From Cryptomeria japonica (Eukaryota > Streptophyta > Pinopsida > Cupressales > Cupressaceae): a DNA stretch of 22,500 nt. Under the pieces are notes generated by a model, which saw only the letters and a program-made list of their open reading frames with translations, was not told where the DNA came from and made no database searches. A program made the translations under genes and the position numbers. Location: assembly GCF_030272615.1 (NCBI RefSeq), contig NW_026728907.1, positions 320,001 through 342,500 of the forward strand, in the 5' to 3' direction. Positions 9,566 through 18,970 of this stretch are shown here, one piece after another (the stretch's first letter is position 1; each line of letters opens with the position of its first letter).

Positions 9566-9598
9566 CCTCCCCTATATAAAGCTATTTGTCCGATTCTC
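9566..9598 (-). promoter_or_regulatory. Pol I spacer promoter 13 (rightmost)
   Basis: TATATAGGGGAGG is intact, but one extra A precedes it (GCTTTATATAGGGG), shifting the upstream block by a base. This is the core furthest from the 35S gene. Confidence 0.62.
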
Positions 9599-9622
9599 AT
9601 ACGTGTAGTCTGCAGCAGCGAT

Positions 9623-9841
9623 TAGGACATCGACCCCAACTTCCGAATTCGTTTGCATTGACCGCACCAAAGGTGCACGCCTTGGTGTGCACCCTGGAGT
9701 GCACTTTGGTGCTCACCTCGGTGCACACTTTGGTGTGCACCTCGGTGTGCACCAAAGGTGCGCACCTTGGAGCGCACCAAAGGTGTACACTTTGGAGCGC
9801 ACCACATAGGGTCTTTGAGAGGTTGGCGCAGTGCGCACACC
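9623..9841. repeat. GGTGTGCACC palindrome cluster
   Basis: After the last promoter unit, 9664-9805 is a run of short units of about 16-30 bp built from GGTG(C/T)(G/A)CACC with CTTGG, CTTTGG or CTCGG spacers (GGTGCACGCCTTGGTGTGCACC and relatives). The same vocabulary (GGTGCGCACCTTGGAGCGCACC) builds the array right of the 5S gene. GGGTCTTTGAGAGGTTGGCGC at about 9809-9829 is a last promoter-cassette fragment. Confidence 0.75.
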
Positions 9842-11540
9842 AAGGTGGGTGTTGAGGTGCGTGCCGAGGTGGGTGGGTGCTAGGGTGCGCTCCATGGTGG
9901 GTGCCAGGGTGGGTGCGTGCTAGGGTGGATTCCAAAGAGGGTCATAGGGTGGGTGCCAAGGTGGGTTGGTGATATAGTGGGTTCAAAGGTGGGTACTAGG
10001 GTGGGTTCCAAGGTGGGTCACAAGTTGGGTGCCAGGATGCGTGGGTGTTAGGTTGGGTGCCAAGGTGGGCTCCTGCGTGGGTGGGTGCTAGGGTGGGTTT
10101 CAAGGTGGACGCGAGGGCGGGTGCCAAGGTGGGTAACAAGTTGGGTGTTAGGATGGGTGAGTGCTAGAGTGGGTGCCAAGGTGGGTGGGTGCTAAGGTGG
10201 ATGCCAAGGTGGTTCACAGGGTGGGTGGGTTCTAGGGTGAGTTCCAAGGTGGGTCACAGGTTCAGTGCTAGGGTGGGTGTCAAGGCGGGTGTCGAGGTGC
10301 CTGGGTGCTAGGGTGTGGATGCCAATGTGGGTCATAGGGTGGGTACTAGGGTGGGCTGCAATGTGGGTGCCAAGGTGGGTAACATGCTCGGTGGGTTCTA
10401 AATTGGGTGCCAGGGTGGGTGTGCACCCACCTTGCCCGAGGTGGGTGCCAAGGTGCCAGTGTGGGTGGGTGCTAAGGTGGATGCCAAGGTGGGTGAGAAG
10501 GTGGGTGATAGGTTGAGTGGTAGGATGGGTGGGTGCCAAGATGGGTCACAGGGTGGGTGCAAGGGTGGGTAGGTGCTAGGGTTGGTGTCAGGGTGGGTGG
10601 GTGCTAGGTTGGGTTCCAAGGTGGGTGCGAGGGTGAGTGTCAAGGTGGGTCACAGGTTAGGTGCTAGGATGGGTGAGTGCTAGGGTGCAAAGGTGCCAGG
10701 GTGGGTGCTAGGATGGGTCGATGCTAGGGTGAGTGGCAAGGTGGGTCCACAAGTGTCAAGGTGGGTGCCGAGGTGGGTGCCAAGTCGGCGACTGCTATGG
10801 TGGATGCCAAGGTGGGTCACGGGGTGGGTGCCAAGTTGCTAGGTTGGGTTCCAAGGTGGGTGCCAACGTGGGTGCTAGGGTGCGTGGGTTAAAGGGTGTG
10901 TCACAACGTGGGTGCCAGGATGGGTGCGCACCCACACTGGCCAAGACGGGTGCGGGTGCAAGGTTGGGTTCCAAGCCCGGTCACAGGCTGGGTGCTAGGA
11001 TGGGTGGGTGCCAAGGTGGGCACCAGGGTGGGTGCACCCACCCTGGCCAAGGTGGGTCACGGGGTGGGTCCTAGGGTGGGTAACGGGGTGGGTACTAAGG
11101 TGCGTGCCAAGGTGGGTCATAGGGTGGGTGCCAAGGTGGGCACCAGGGTGGGTGTGCACCAACCCTAGCCAGGGTAGGTCACGGGGTGGTTGTCGGGGTG
11201 GGCGTCAAGGAGCCAAGGTGGGTGGCAAGTAGCCAAGTTGCGTGCCAAGGTGGGTGTCGGGGTGGGTGCCAAGGATCCAAGGTGGGTGCCAAGGAACCAA
11301 GGTGGGTGTCTGGGTGGGTGCCGAGGTGGGAGCCAGGGTGGGTCCCAAGGTGAGTGCAAAGGTGGGTGCCAGGGTCAAGGTGAGTGCCAATGTGGGTTCC
11401 AAGGTGCCAGGGTCAGGGTGAGTGCCAATGTGGGTTCAAAGGTGCTAAGTTGGGTGCGAGGTTGGGTGCGAGGGTGGGTGGGTGCCAAGGTGTGCTAGGT
11501 GGAAGCCCGGGTGGGTCGGCATCCCATGGGTGTCGAGTTG
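9842..11540. repeat. G-rich GGTGGGTGCC minisatellite
   Basis: About 1.7 kb of irregular short units, typically GTGCCAAGGTGGGT, GTGCTAGGGTGGGT or TCACAGGGTGGGT, strongly G-rich on the + strand. Unit length varies around 14-22 bp with no strict register. Clusters of four GGG runs with short loops occur (one listed). Open frames rich in Gly/Val/Trp (+) or Pro/Thr/His (-) reflect the unit composition. The right part, from 11034, is duplicated at 18971. Confidence 0.92.
10079..10097 (+). other. Canonical G-quadruplex motif
   Basis: Four GGG runs at 10079-10081, 10083-10085, 10091-10093 and 10095-10097 with loops T, TGCTA and T, satisfying the usual G3+N1-7 rule. Several neighbouring stretches come close. 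Folding is predicted from the motif, not shown. Confidence 0.6.
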
Positions 11541-11890
11541 GGTGCCTGATGGGTGCTTCTTGTCAAGTTTTAGTCGTCGGGACTCATTTCGAGCCTTAGA
11601 GGTCGTTTCTTGTCCGGTTGCCCTGTCTTCGACCTGGGAACCCAATTTTGGTCCTCGGGTCCCATTTTTTTTTGTCTCGCATCCCACTTTTGGCCTGTGG
11701 CCTTTTCGGGGTCGATTCTCGTTTTGGGCATCAGAGCATGTTTCTTCTCCTAAAACCCAATATTTGTTTATTAAGTCTCGGAACACATTTTTGTTCTCGT
11801 GGACCCATCATGGGTCTTGGAACGCATTTGTGGTCCTTGGGTCCCATTTTGCATCCCGAAACTTGTGTTTTGGTGCTTGATCCCTATTTT
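11541..11890. other. AT-richer degenerate spacer, copy 1
   Basis: A shift in composition after the G-rich tract. Loose sub-repeats of about 30-40 bp are seen: (G)GGTCCCATTTT, GGGAACCCAATTTTGG, CTCGGAACACATTTTTG, CTTGGAACGCATTTGTGG. They look like decayed forms of TTGGGTCCCATTTTG. A T9 run occurs near 11667-11675. No gene recognised; open frames in the area continue into clearly non-coding repeat and are duplicated with the spacer. Confidence 0.6.
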
Positions 11891-12258
11891 GGGTGCCCAC
11901 CTTGCACCAAGTGCGCACCCGGGGCAAACCGAGCGCCTTGGTGCACCGGGGCAAGATCGAGCGTGCACCCGAGGCGCCCCGAACATGCACCAAGGTGCAC
12001 TCGGCCCACATGTGAGCGCAGGTCGTTGCGCCCGAGGTGGTGTGTGGGCACCGCGTTGCAGACGGGACACTGCACGCACACGACGCCCCCTCCAGGTGCA
12101 CGCACGTAGGCCGGGCCGGGTGCACACCCGACGCCCTAGCAAGGTGCGCGCACCCGGGCAGGGCTCACACTTGGCGAACGGGGCGCACTTCGCGAGGGAG
12201 GGTGTGCACCTCGACGGGGGTGGGTGGCCGGGGTGGATTCGCACGTGGGTCGCGGTTT
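11891..12258. other. GC-rich spacer upstream of 5S gene 1
   Basis: CpG-rich sequence with GTGCACC, GCGCACCCGGGC and CACCGGGGCAA words, related to the array downstream of the gene but without clear tandem register. Frames open on both strands are explained by high GC. Only one substitution (12092 C, 20029 A) separates it from copy 2 in the part compared. Confidence 0.6.
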
Positions 12259-12288
12259 GCTAAGTACACACTGCGACAAGCTCATAAC
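12259..12288 (+). promoter_or_regulatory. 5S gene 1 upstream elements
   Basis: Plant 5S genes commonly use an AT-rich element near -28, a GC pair near -12 and a C at -1. Here CTAAGTA lies at about -29 to -23, GCG at -16 to -14, and C at -1 (12288). The AT element is weak compared with TATATA. Confidence 0.45.
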
Positions 12289-12406
12289 GGGTGCGATCAT
12301 ACCAGCATTAGTGCACCGGATCCCATCAGAACTCCGCAGTTAAGCGCGCTTGGGCCGGAGTAGTACTGGGATGGGTGACCTCCCGGGAAGTCCCGGTGTT
12401 GCACCC
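12289..12406 (+). rRNA. 5S rRNA: 5S ribosomal RNA gene, copy 1
   Basis: 118 nt from GGGTGCGATC to GTTGCACCC, with a 3' end of one or two U residues likely, giving the usual 119-120 nt. The 5' GGGTGC and 3' GCACCC pair as helix I. Internal Pol III elements are intact: box A (AGTTAAGCGCGCTTGGG) and box C (GGATGGGTGACCTCC). The sequence is of gymnosperm type. It differs from copy 2 at one base, A at 12307 (nt 19) against G, which would replace a G-C pair in helix II by an A/C mismatch. A T6 terminator follows directly. Product: RNA component of the large ribosomal subunit, transcribed by Pol III. Orientation is opposite to the Pol I promoters at 5.4-9.6 kb. Confidence 0.98.
12338..12383 (+). promoter_or_regulatory. 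5S gene 1 internal control region
   Basis: Box A at 12338-12354, an intermediate element around GGAGTAGTACT, and box C at 12369-12383. These bind TFIIIA and recruit the Pol III machinery in plants. All three match the plant consensus, so the gene looks transcribable. Confidence 0.85.
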
Positions 12407-12419
12407 TTTTTTAGTTTTT
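12407..12419 (+). terminator. 5S gene 1 Pol III terminator
   Basis: T6 at 12407-12412 immediately after the gene, with a back-up T5 at 12415-12419. Runs of four or more T on the coding strand terminate Pol III. Confidence 0.9.
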
Positions 12420-12840
12420 CGCCGGGCGTCGCAATGCTATTTGAATAAACCTTTTGCCCGTTTGCGTTCTCGTCGGGGCCGGGCCGGGCCGGGGTGCGCT
12501 GCCCGCACTACCGCGCGCGCAGGGGGCGACACCGAGCGCGCACCCGAGGCACCCCGAGCACACAGGCCACGGTGCAACCCGGGCGTTGTGCGCGCACCCC
12601 GGTGCGCCCGAGGTGCTGCGCGCGCACCCAGGTGAAATCGGTGTGCACCTCGGCCAGTGCGCGCTCGGTCGAGTCGCGCACGTTGGCCAAGGTGCACGGT
12701 GATGTTTCTTACTCTAAGGTTCCGCACCAGACGCCCGGGACAGGTGAGCGAAGCTGGGCGGGGCCGGGTGCGCGGCCGGGGCAGGTGCACGCAGCTGGAG
12801 AGAGCTTTGGAGCACACTTCGGAGCGCACCAATGATGCGC
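12420..12840. other. GC-rich spacer downstream of 5S gene 1
   Basis: Begins with a short AT-richer part (AATAAACC), then GGGCCGGGCCGGGG and GCGCGCGC tracts followed by words such as GTGCGCGCACCC. It lacks tandem register until GGAGCACACTTCGGAGCGCACC near 12808-12830, where the array vocabulary starts. Frames open on both strands are compositional. Confidence 0.65.
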
Positions 12841-14853
12841 TCCATTCAAAAGTTTCCTGAAAAGGCAAAAAAAGTTGAGATTATAGAATTTCCCACTTGA
12901 GAGATTGTAAAAAAAAAAAATTTAAAATGAAGGAAACGCGGGTGCCAAGGTGTGCGCAGCCCAGCCAAGGTGTGCGCACCAAGGCGCCCACCCTGGCGAA
13001 GGTGCACGCAAGGTGCGCACCCGAGGCAAACCGGACAATTAACCCAACTTTCGACTTCGCGCGCACCTTGGAGCGCACTTCGGAGCGCTCCTTGGTGCGC
13101 ACCAATCTTGGGCACCTCGGAGTGCACCATGGCGCCCACCAAGGTGCGCACCCGGGGCAAACCGAGCTCCGACTTCGTGCGCACCTTGGAGCGCACGAAA
13201 GGTGCGCACCATGGCGCCCACCAAGGTGCGCAGCCCAGCCAAGGCGTGCGCATCAAGGTGCGCACCCTGGCGAAGGTGCGCACCCGGGGCAAACCGAGCT
13301 CCGACTTCGTGCGCACCTTGGAGCGCACAAAAGGTGCGCAACCCAGCCAAGGTGTGCGCACCCCGGTCAAACCGAGCTCCGAATCGTGCGCACCAGAGGT
13401 GCACGCCATCGTGCGCACCTTGGAGCACACTTCGGAGCCCTCCTTGGTGCGCGCCGATGTTGCGCACCTCGGAGCGCACCCGGGGAAAACAATGCAATTA
13501 ACCCGACTTTCGACTTCGTGGGCACCTCGGAGCGCTCTCGGGTTCGCACCTCGGAGCACACCGAGGTGCGCACCTTTGATGCGCTGCCTTCACCAATTTC
13601 CAGAAAAGGCAAGAAAACATTGAGAAGGTGTGCGCACCGAGGTGCCCACCCTGGCGAAGGTGCACGCGAGGTGCGCACCCGGGGCAAACCGGGCTCCGAC
13701 TTCGTGCACGCCGCACCTTGGAGCACACTTCGGAGCGCTCCTTGGTGCGCACCAGGGCGCGCAACCCAGCCGAGGTGCCCACCCCGGCGAAGGTGCACGC
13801 GAGGTGCGCACCCGGGGCAAACCGGGCTCCGACTTCGTGCACGCCATGGTGCCCACCGCGGCGAAGGTGCACGCGAGGTGCGCACCCGGGGCAAACCGGG
13901 CTCCGACTTCGTGCACGCCGCACCTTGGAGCACACTTCGGAGCGCTCCTTGGTGCGCACCATGGTGCCCACCAGGGCGCGCAACCCCGCCGAAGGTGCAC
14001 GCGAGGTGCGCACCCGGGGCAAACCGGGCTCCGACTTCGTGCACGCCGCACCTTGGAGCACACTTCGGAGCGCTCCTTGGTGCGCACCATGGTGCCCACC
14101 AGGGCGCGCAACCCCGCCGAAGGTGCACGCGAGGTGCGCACCCGGGGCAAACCGGGCTCCGACTTCGTGCACGCCATGGTGCGCACCGCGGCGAAGGTGC
14201 GCACCCGGGGCAAACCGGGCTCCGACTTCGTGCACGCCGCACCTTGGAGCACACTTCGGAGCGCTCCTTGGTGCGCACCAGGGCGCGCAACCCAGCCGAG
14301 GTGCCCACCCCGGCGAAGGTGCACGCGAGGTGCGTACCCGGGGCAAACCGGGCTCCGACTTCGTGCACGCCGCACCTTGGAGCACACTTCGGAGCGCTCC
14401 TTGGTGCGCACCATGGTGCCCACCAGGCCGCGCAACCCAGCCAAGGTGTGCGCACCAAGGTGCACGCGAGGTGCGCACCCGGGGCAAACCGGGGTCCGAC
14501 TTCGTGCACGCCGCACCTTGGAGCACACATCGGGGCGCTCCCGGGTTCGCACCGGCGTTGCGCACCGTGGTGGGCACCTCGGAGCACACCAAGGTGGGCA
14601 GCGAGGTGCGCACCTTTGATGCGATGCCTTCACTAATTTCCATAAAAGGCAAAAAAAAAACGAGATTTTAAAATTTCCGTTTTGAAAGATAGTGAGAAAA
14701 AGGGAATGCTGGTGCCATCTTGAGCCCGCCCTGGTGCGCAGCCCAGCCAAGGTGTGCGCACCAAGGTGCCCACCCTGGCGAAGGTGCGCGCCCGGGCAAT
14801 TAATCCAACTTCCAACTTCGCGCGCGCCAGGGTGGGAGCGCACCCAACAACCG

Positions 14854-14940
14854 GGCCTGGGAAGAGCCAATGCGAGAAACCCCACCAAACGCTCTGACAA
14901 AAAAAGAGGGGGCGCTCCAGTAACCCCGCTTCGGAGCGCA
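14854..14940. repeat. CCAAT-containing inserted module 1
   Basis: A module from GGCCTGGGAAGAGCCAATGC to CCCGCTTCGGAGCGCA, including CAAACGCTCTGACAAAAAAAG. It replaces the usual modules in only four units of the array. Origin unknown. Confidence 0.7.
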
Positions 14941-15321
14941 CCCTGGGCAAACCCAGCCAAGGTGCCCACCCCGGCCAAGGTGCAGGCGAGGTGCGCACCC
15001 GGGGCAAACCGGGCTCCGACAACGTGCACGCCGCACCTTGGAGCACACTTCGTAGCGCTCCCGGGTGCGCACCTCAGAGCACACCAAGGTGGGCAGCGAG
15101 GTGCGCACCTTTGATGCGCTGCCTTCACTAATTTCCAGAAAAGGCAAAAAAAAAAGGAGATTTTAAAATTTCCGTTTTGAAAGATAGTGAAAAAAACGGA
15201 ACGCGCGTGCCATCTTGAGCCCGCCCTGGTGCGCAGCCCAGGTAAGGTGCCCACCCTGGCAAAGGTGCGCACCCGGGCAATTAACCCTACTTCCGACTTC
15301 GTGCGCGCCAGGGTGGCAACC

Positions 15322-15410
15322 GGGCCTCGGAAGAGCCAATGCGAGAAACCCCACCAAACGCTCCGACAAAAAAAGAGGCGGCGCTCCAATAACCCCGCTT
15401 CGGAGCGCAG
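15322..15410. repeat. CCAAT-containing inserted module 2
   Basis: Second copy, with GCCTCGGAAGAGCCAATGC and GAGGCGGCGCTCC in place of GAGGGGGCGCTCC. Confidence 0.7.
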
Positions 15411-17218
15411 CCGGGGCAAACCCAGCCAAGGTGCCCACCCCGACGAAGGTGCACGCGAGGTGCGCACCCGGGGCAAACCGGGCTCCGACAACGTGCACGC
15501 AGCACCTTGGAGCACACTTCGAAGCACTCCCGGGTGCCCACCGGCGTTGCGCACCGTGGTGGGCAGCGAGGTGCGCACCTTTGATGCGCTGCCTTCACTA
15601 ATTTCCAGAAAAAGGCAAAAAAAAATGAGATTTTAAAATTTCCGTTTTGAAAGATAGTGAAAAAAAAGGAACGCGGGTGCCATCTTGAGCCCGCCCTGGT
15701 GCGCAGCCCAGGCAAGGCATGCGCACCAAGGTGCCCACCCGAGGTGCACACCCGGGGCAAACCGGGCTCCGACTTCGTGCAGGCCGCACCTTGGAGCACA
15801 CTTCGGAGCGCTCCTTGGTGCGCACCATGGTGCCCACCAGGGCGCGCAACCCAGCCAAGGTCTGCACACCAAGGTGCCCACCCCGGCGAAGGTGCACGCG
15901 AGGTGCGCACCCGGGGCAAACCGGGCTCCGACTTCGTGCACGCCATGGTGCCCACCGCGGCGAAGGTGCACGCGAGGTGCGCACCCGGGGCAAACCGGGC
16001 TCCGACTTCGTGCACGCCGCACCTTGGAGCACACTTCGGAGCGCTCCTTGGTGCGCACCATGGTGCCCACCAGGGCGCGCAACCCAGCCAAGGTGTGCGC
16101 ACCAAGGTGCACGCGAGGTGCGCACCCGGGGCAAACCGGGGTCCGACTTCGTGCACGCCGCACCTTGGAGCACACATCGGAGCGCTCCCAGGTTCGCACC
16201 AGCGTTGCGCACCTTTGATGCGCTGCCTTCACTAATTTCAAGAAAAGGCAAAAAAAAACGAGATTTTAAAATTTCCGTTCTGAAAGATAGTGAAAAAAAC
16301 GGAACGCGGGTGCCATCTTGAGCCCTTCCTGGTGCGCAGCCCAGGCAAGTTGTGCGCACCAAGGTGCCCACCCTGGCGGAGGTGCGCGCCCGGGGCAATC
16401 CGGGCTCCGACTTCGTGCACTGCATGGTGCCCACCAAGGCGCGCAACCCAGCCAAGGTGCCCACCGCAGCGAAGGTGCACGCGAGGTGCGCACCCGAGGT
16501 GCACACCCGGGGCAAACCGGGCTCCGACTTCGTGCACGCCGCACCTTGGAGCACACTTCAGAGCGCTCCTTGGTGCGCACCAGGGCGCGCAACCCAGCCG
16601 AGGTGCCCACCCCGGCGAAGGTGCACGCGAGGTGCGCACCCGGGGCAAACCGGGCTCCGACTTCGTGCACGCCATGGTGCCCACCGCGGCGAAGGTGCGC
16701 ACCCGGGGCAAACCGGGCTCCGACTTCGTGCACGCCGCACCTTGGAGCACACTTCGGAGCGCTCCTTGGTGCGCACCATGGTGCCCACCAGGCCGCGCAA
16801 CCCAGCCAAGGTGTGCGCACCAAGGTGCACGCGAGGTGCGCACCCGGGGCAAACCGGGGTCCGACTTCGTGCACGCCGCACCTTGGAGCACACATCGGGG
16901 CGCTCCCGGGTTCGCACCGGCGTTGCGCACCGTGGTGGGCACCTCGGAGCACACCAAGGTGGGCAGCGAGGTGCGCACCTTTGATGCGATGCCTTCACTA
17001 ATTTCCATAAAAGGCAAAAAAAAAACGAGATTTTAAAATTTCCGTTTTGAAAGATAGTGAGAAAAAGGGAATGCTGGTGCCATCTTGAGCCCGCCCTGGT
17101 GCGCAGCCCAGCCAAGGTTTGCGCACCAAGGTGCCCACCCTGGCGAAGGTGCGCGCCCGGGCAATTAACCCAACTTCCAACTTCGCGCGCGCCAGGGTGG
17201 GAGCGCACCCAACAACCG

Positions 17219-17305
17219 GGCCTGGGAAGAGCCAATGCGAGAAACCCCACCAAACTCTCTGACAAAAAAAGAGGGGGCGCTCCAGTAACCCCGCTTCGGA
17301 GCGCA
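17219..17305. repeat. CCAAT-containing inserted module 3
   Basis: Counterpart of module 1 in copy B, differing by CAAACTCTCTGAC against CAAACGCTCTGAC. Confidence 0.7.
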
Positions 17306-17685
17306 CCCTGGGCAAACCCAGCCAAGGTGCCCACCCCGGCCAAGGTGCAGGCGAGGTGCGCACCCGGGGCAAACCGGGCTCCGACAACGTGCACGCCGCA
17401 CCTTGGAGCACACTTCGTAGCGCTCCCGGGTGCGCACCTCAGAGCACACCAAGGTGGGCAGCGAGGTGCGCACCTTTGATGCGCTGCCTTCACTAATTTC
17501 CAGAAAAGGCAAAAAAAAAAGGAGATTTTAAAATTTCCGTTTTGAAAGATAGTGAAAAAAACGGAACGCGCGTGCCATCTTGAGCCCGCCCTGGTGCGCA
17601 GCCCAGGTAAGGTGCCACCCTGGCAAAGGTGCGCACCCGGGCAATTAACCCTACTTCCGACTTCGTGCGCGCCAGGGTGGCAACC

Positions 17686-17774
17686 GGGCCTCGGAAGAGC
17701 CAATGCGAGAAACCCCACCAAACGCTCCGACAAAAAAAGAGGCGGCGCTCCAATAACCCCGCTTCGGAGCGCAG
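17686..17774. repeat. CCAAT-containing inserted module 4
   Basis: Counterpart of module 2 in copy B, essentially identical to it. Confidence 0.7.
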
Positions 17775-18970
17775 CCGGGGCAAACCAAGCCAAGGTGCCC
17801 ACCCCGACGAAGGTGCACGCGAGGTGCGCACCCGGGGCAAACCGGGCTCCGACAACGTGCACGCAGCACCTTGGAGCACACTTCGAAGCACTCCCGGGTG
17901 CCCACCGGCGTTGCGCACCGTGGTGGGCAGCGAGGTGCGCACCTTTGATGCGCTGCCTTCACTAATTTCCAGAAAAAGGCAAAAAAAAATGAGATTTTAA
18001 AATTTCCGTTTTGAAAGATAGTGAAAAAAAAGGAACGCGGGTGCCATCTTGAGCCCGCCCTGGTGCGCAGCCCAGGCAAGGCATGCGCACCAAGGTGCCC
18101 ACCCGAGGTGCACACCCGGGGCAAACCGGGCTCCGACTTCGTGCAGGCCGCACCTTGGAGCACACTTCGGAGCGCTCCTTGGTGCGCACCATGGTGCCCA
18201 CCAGGGCGCACCCGAGGCAAACCGGGCTCCGACTTCGTGCACGCCGCACCTTGGAGCACACATCGGAGCGCTCCCAGGTTCGCACCAGCGTTGCGCACCT
18301 TTGATGCGCTGCCTTCACTAATTTCCAGAAAAGGCAAAAAAAAACGATATTTTAAAATTTCCGTTCTGAAAGATAGTGAAAAAAACGGAACGCGGGTGCC
18401 ATCTTGAGCCCTTCCTGATGCGCAGCCCAGGCAAGTTGTGCGCACCAAGGTGCCCACCCTGGCGGAGGTGCGCGCCCGGGGCAAACCGGGCTCCGACTTC
18501 GTGCACTGCATGGTGCCCACCAAGGCGCGCAACCCAGCCAAGGTGCCCACCGCAGCGAAGGTGCACGCGAGGTGCGCACCCGAGGTGCACACCCGGGGCA
18601 AACCGGGCTCCGACTTCGTGCACGCCGCACCTTGGAGCACACTTCAGAGCGCTCCTTGGTACGCACCAGGGCGCGCAACCCAGCCAAGGTGCTCACCCCG
18701 GCGAAGGTGCACGCGAGGTGCGCACCCGGGGCAAACCGGGCTCGGACTTCGTGCACGCCGCACCTTGGAGCACACATCGGAGCGCTCCCGGGTTCGCACC
18801 AGCATTGCGCACCTTTGATGCGCTGCCTTCACTAATTTCCAGAAAAGGCAAAAAAAAGAAAAAAATGAGATTTTAAAATTTCCGTTTTGAAAGATAGTGA
18901 AAAAAACGGAACGCGGGTGCCATCTTGAGCCCGCCCTGGTGTGCAGCCCAGGCAAGTTGTGCGCACCAAG

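Larger units (their letters stand above)
8598..9622 (-). repeat. 157-bp promoter cassettes
   Basis: Each unit has GGTCTTTGAGGTTGG(C/T)G, AACCAGGGGAGTCGACCC (sometimes GTCAACCC), CCAACACCTCCCCTATATA, and GGACATCGACCCCAACTT. Promoter cores at 8718, 8875, 9032 and 9189 are exactly 157 bp apart; the next step is 220 bp (63 extra bp with CCAAAGGTGCACGCCTTGGTG near 9290) and then 157 bp again. A 157-bp unit resembles a 311-bp unit shorn of its GGTCATCGG part. Confidence 0.88.
14401..16765. repeat. 2.36-kb higher-order repeat, copy A
   Basis: This block contains the islands at 14666, 15161, 15631 and 16264. It matches the block starting at 16766 at an offset of 2,365 bp (2,364 after a 1-bp loss near 17613). 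The left boundary is approximate because flanking modules are themselves repeats. Confidence 0.8.
16766..18900. repeat. 2.36-kb higher-order repeat, copy B
   Basis: Islands at 17031, 17526, 17995 and 18350 correspond to 14666, 15161, 15631 and 16264 of copy A. About 280 bp present in copy A (around 15840-16120) is missing near 18205, shifting the offset from 2,364 to about 2,086. The first half is nearly identical to copy A. Confidence 0.8.
11034..18970. repeat. 7,937-bp 5S-bearing repeat unit, copy 1
   Basis: The sequence starting GCACCCACCCTGGCC at 11034 begins again at 18971, and positions offset by 7,937 (7,936 after a 1-bp deletion near 12521) match almost base for base for over 3 kb. 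The unit comprises the end of the G-rich tract, an AT-richer stretch, GC-rich 5S upstream spacer, the 5S gene, GC-rich downstream spacer and the long GGTGCGCACC array. The unit is therefore a very long 5S repeat. Confidence 0.93.
12841..18970. repeat. GGTGCGCACC array with A-rich islands, copy 1
   Basis: About 6.1 kb of nested repeats. The small module (about 60-120 bp) reads: AAGGTGCACGCGAGGTGCGC, CCGGGGCAAACCGGGCTCCG, ACTTCGTGCACGCCGCACC, TTGGAGCACACTTCGGAGCG, CTCCTTGGTGCGCACC. Larger units end with TTTGATGCGCTGCCTTCACT, AATTTCCAGAAAAGGC and an A tract, then TTTTAAAATTTCCGTTTTGA plus AAGATAGTGA. Nine such islands start at 14666, 15161, 15631, 16264, 17031, 17526, 17995, 18350 and 18871; decayed ones lie near 12868 and 13600. 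Frames of up to 662 codons cross the islands and change phase between units, so they are rejected as genes. Confidence 0.93.

Noticed and set aside
6343-9598. CTATATAAG on the + strand read as Pol II TATA boxes of small genes
   Set aside because: The - strand reading matches the plant Pol I core (TATATAGGGG) including the G run, the cores sit in tandem cassettes beside 5S rDNA, and no downstream + strand gene exists. Not fully excluded.
11541-11890. Possible Pol I terminator or protein gene in the AT-richer stretch
   Set aside because: No known plant terminator motif could be recognised, and the open frames run into repeat on both sides.
13590-15578. 662-codon - strand open frame, and overlapping frames of 300-579 codons on both strands in 12897-18000 and 20800-22500
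   Set aside because: They cross A-rich islands and repeat modules, overlap in several frames, are rich in Arg/Ala/Pro/His/Cys by composition and show no domain. They follow from stop-poor GC-rich repeats.
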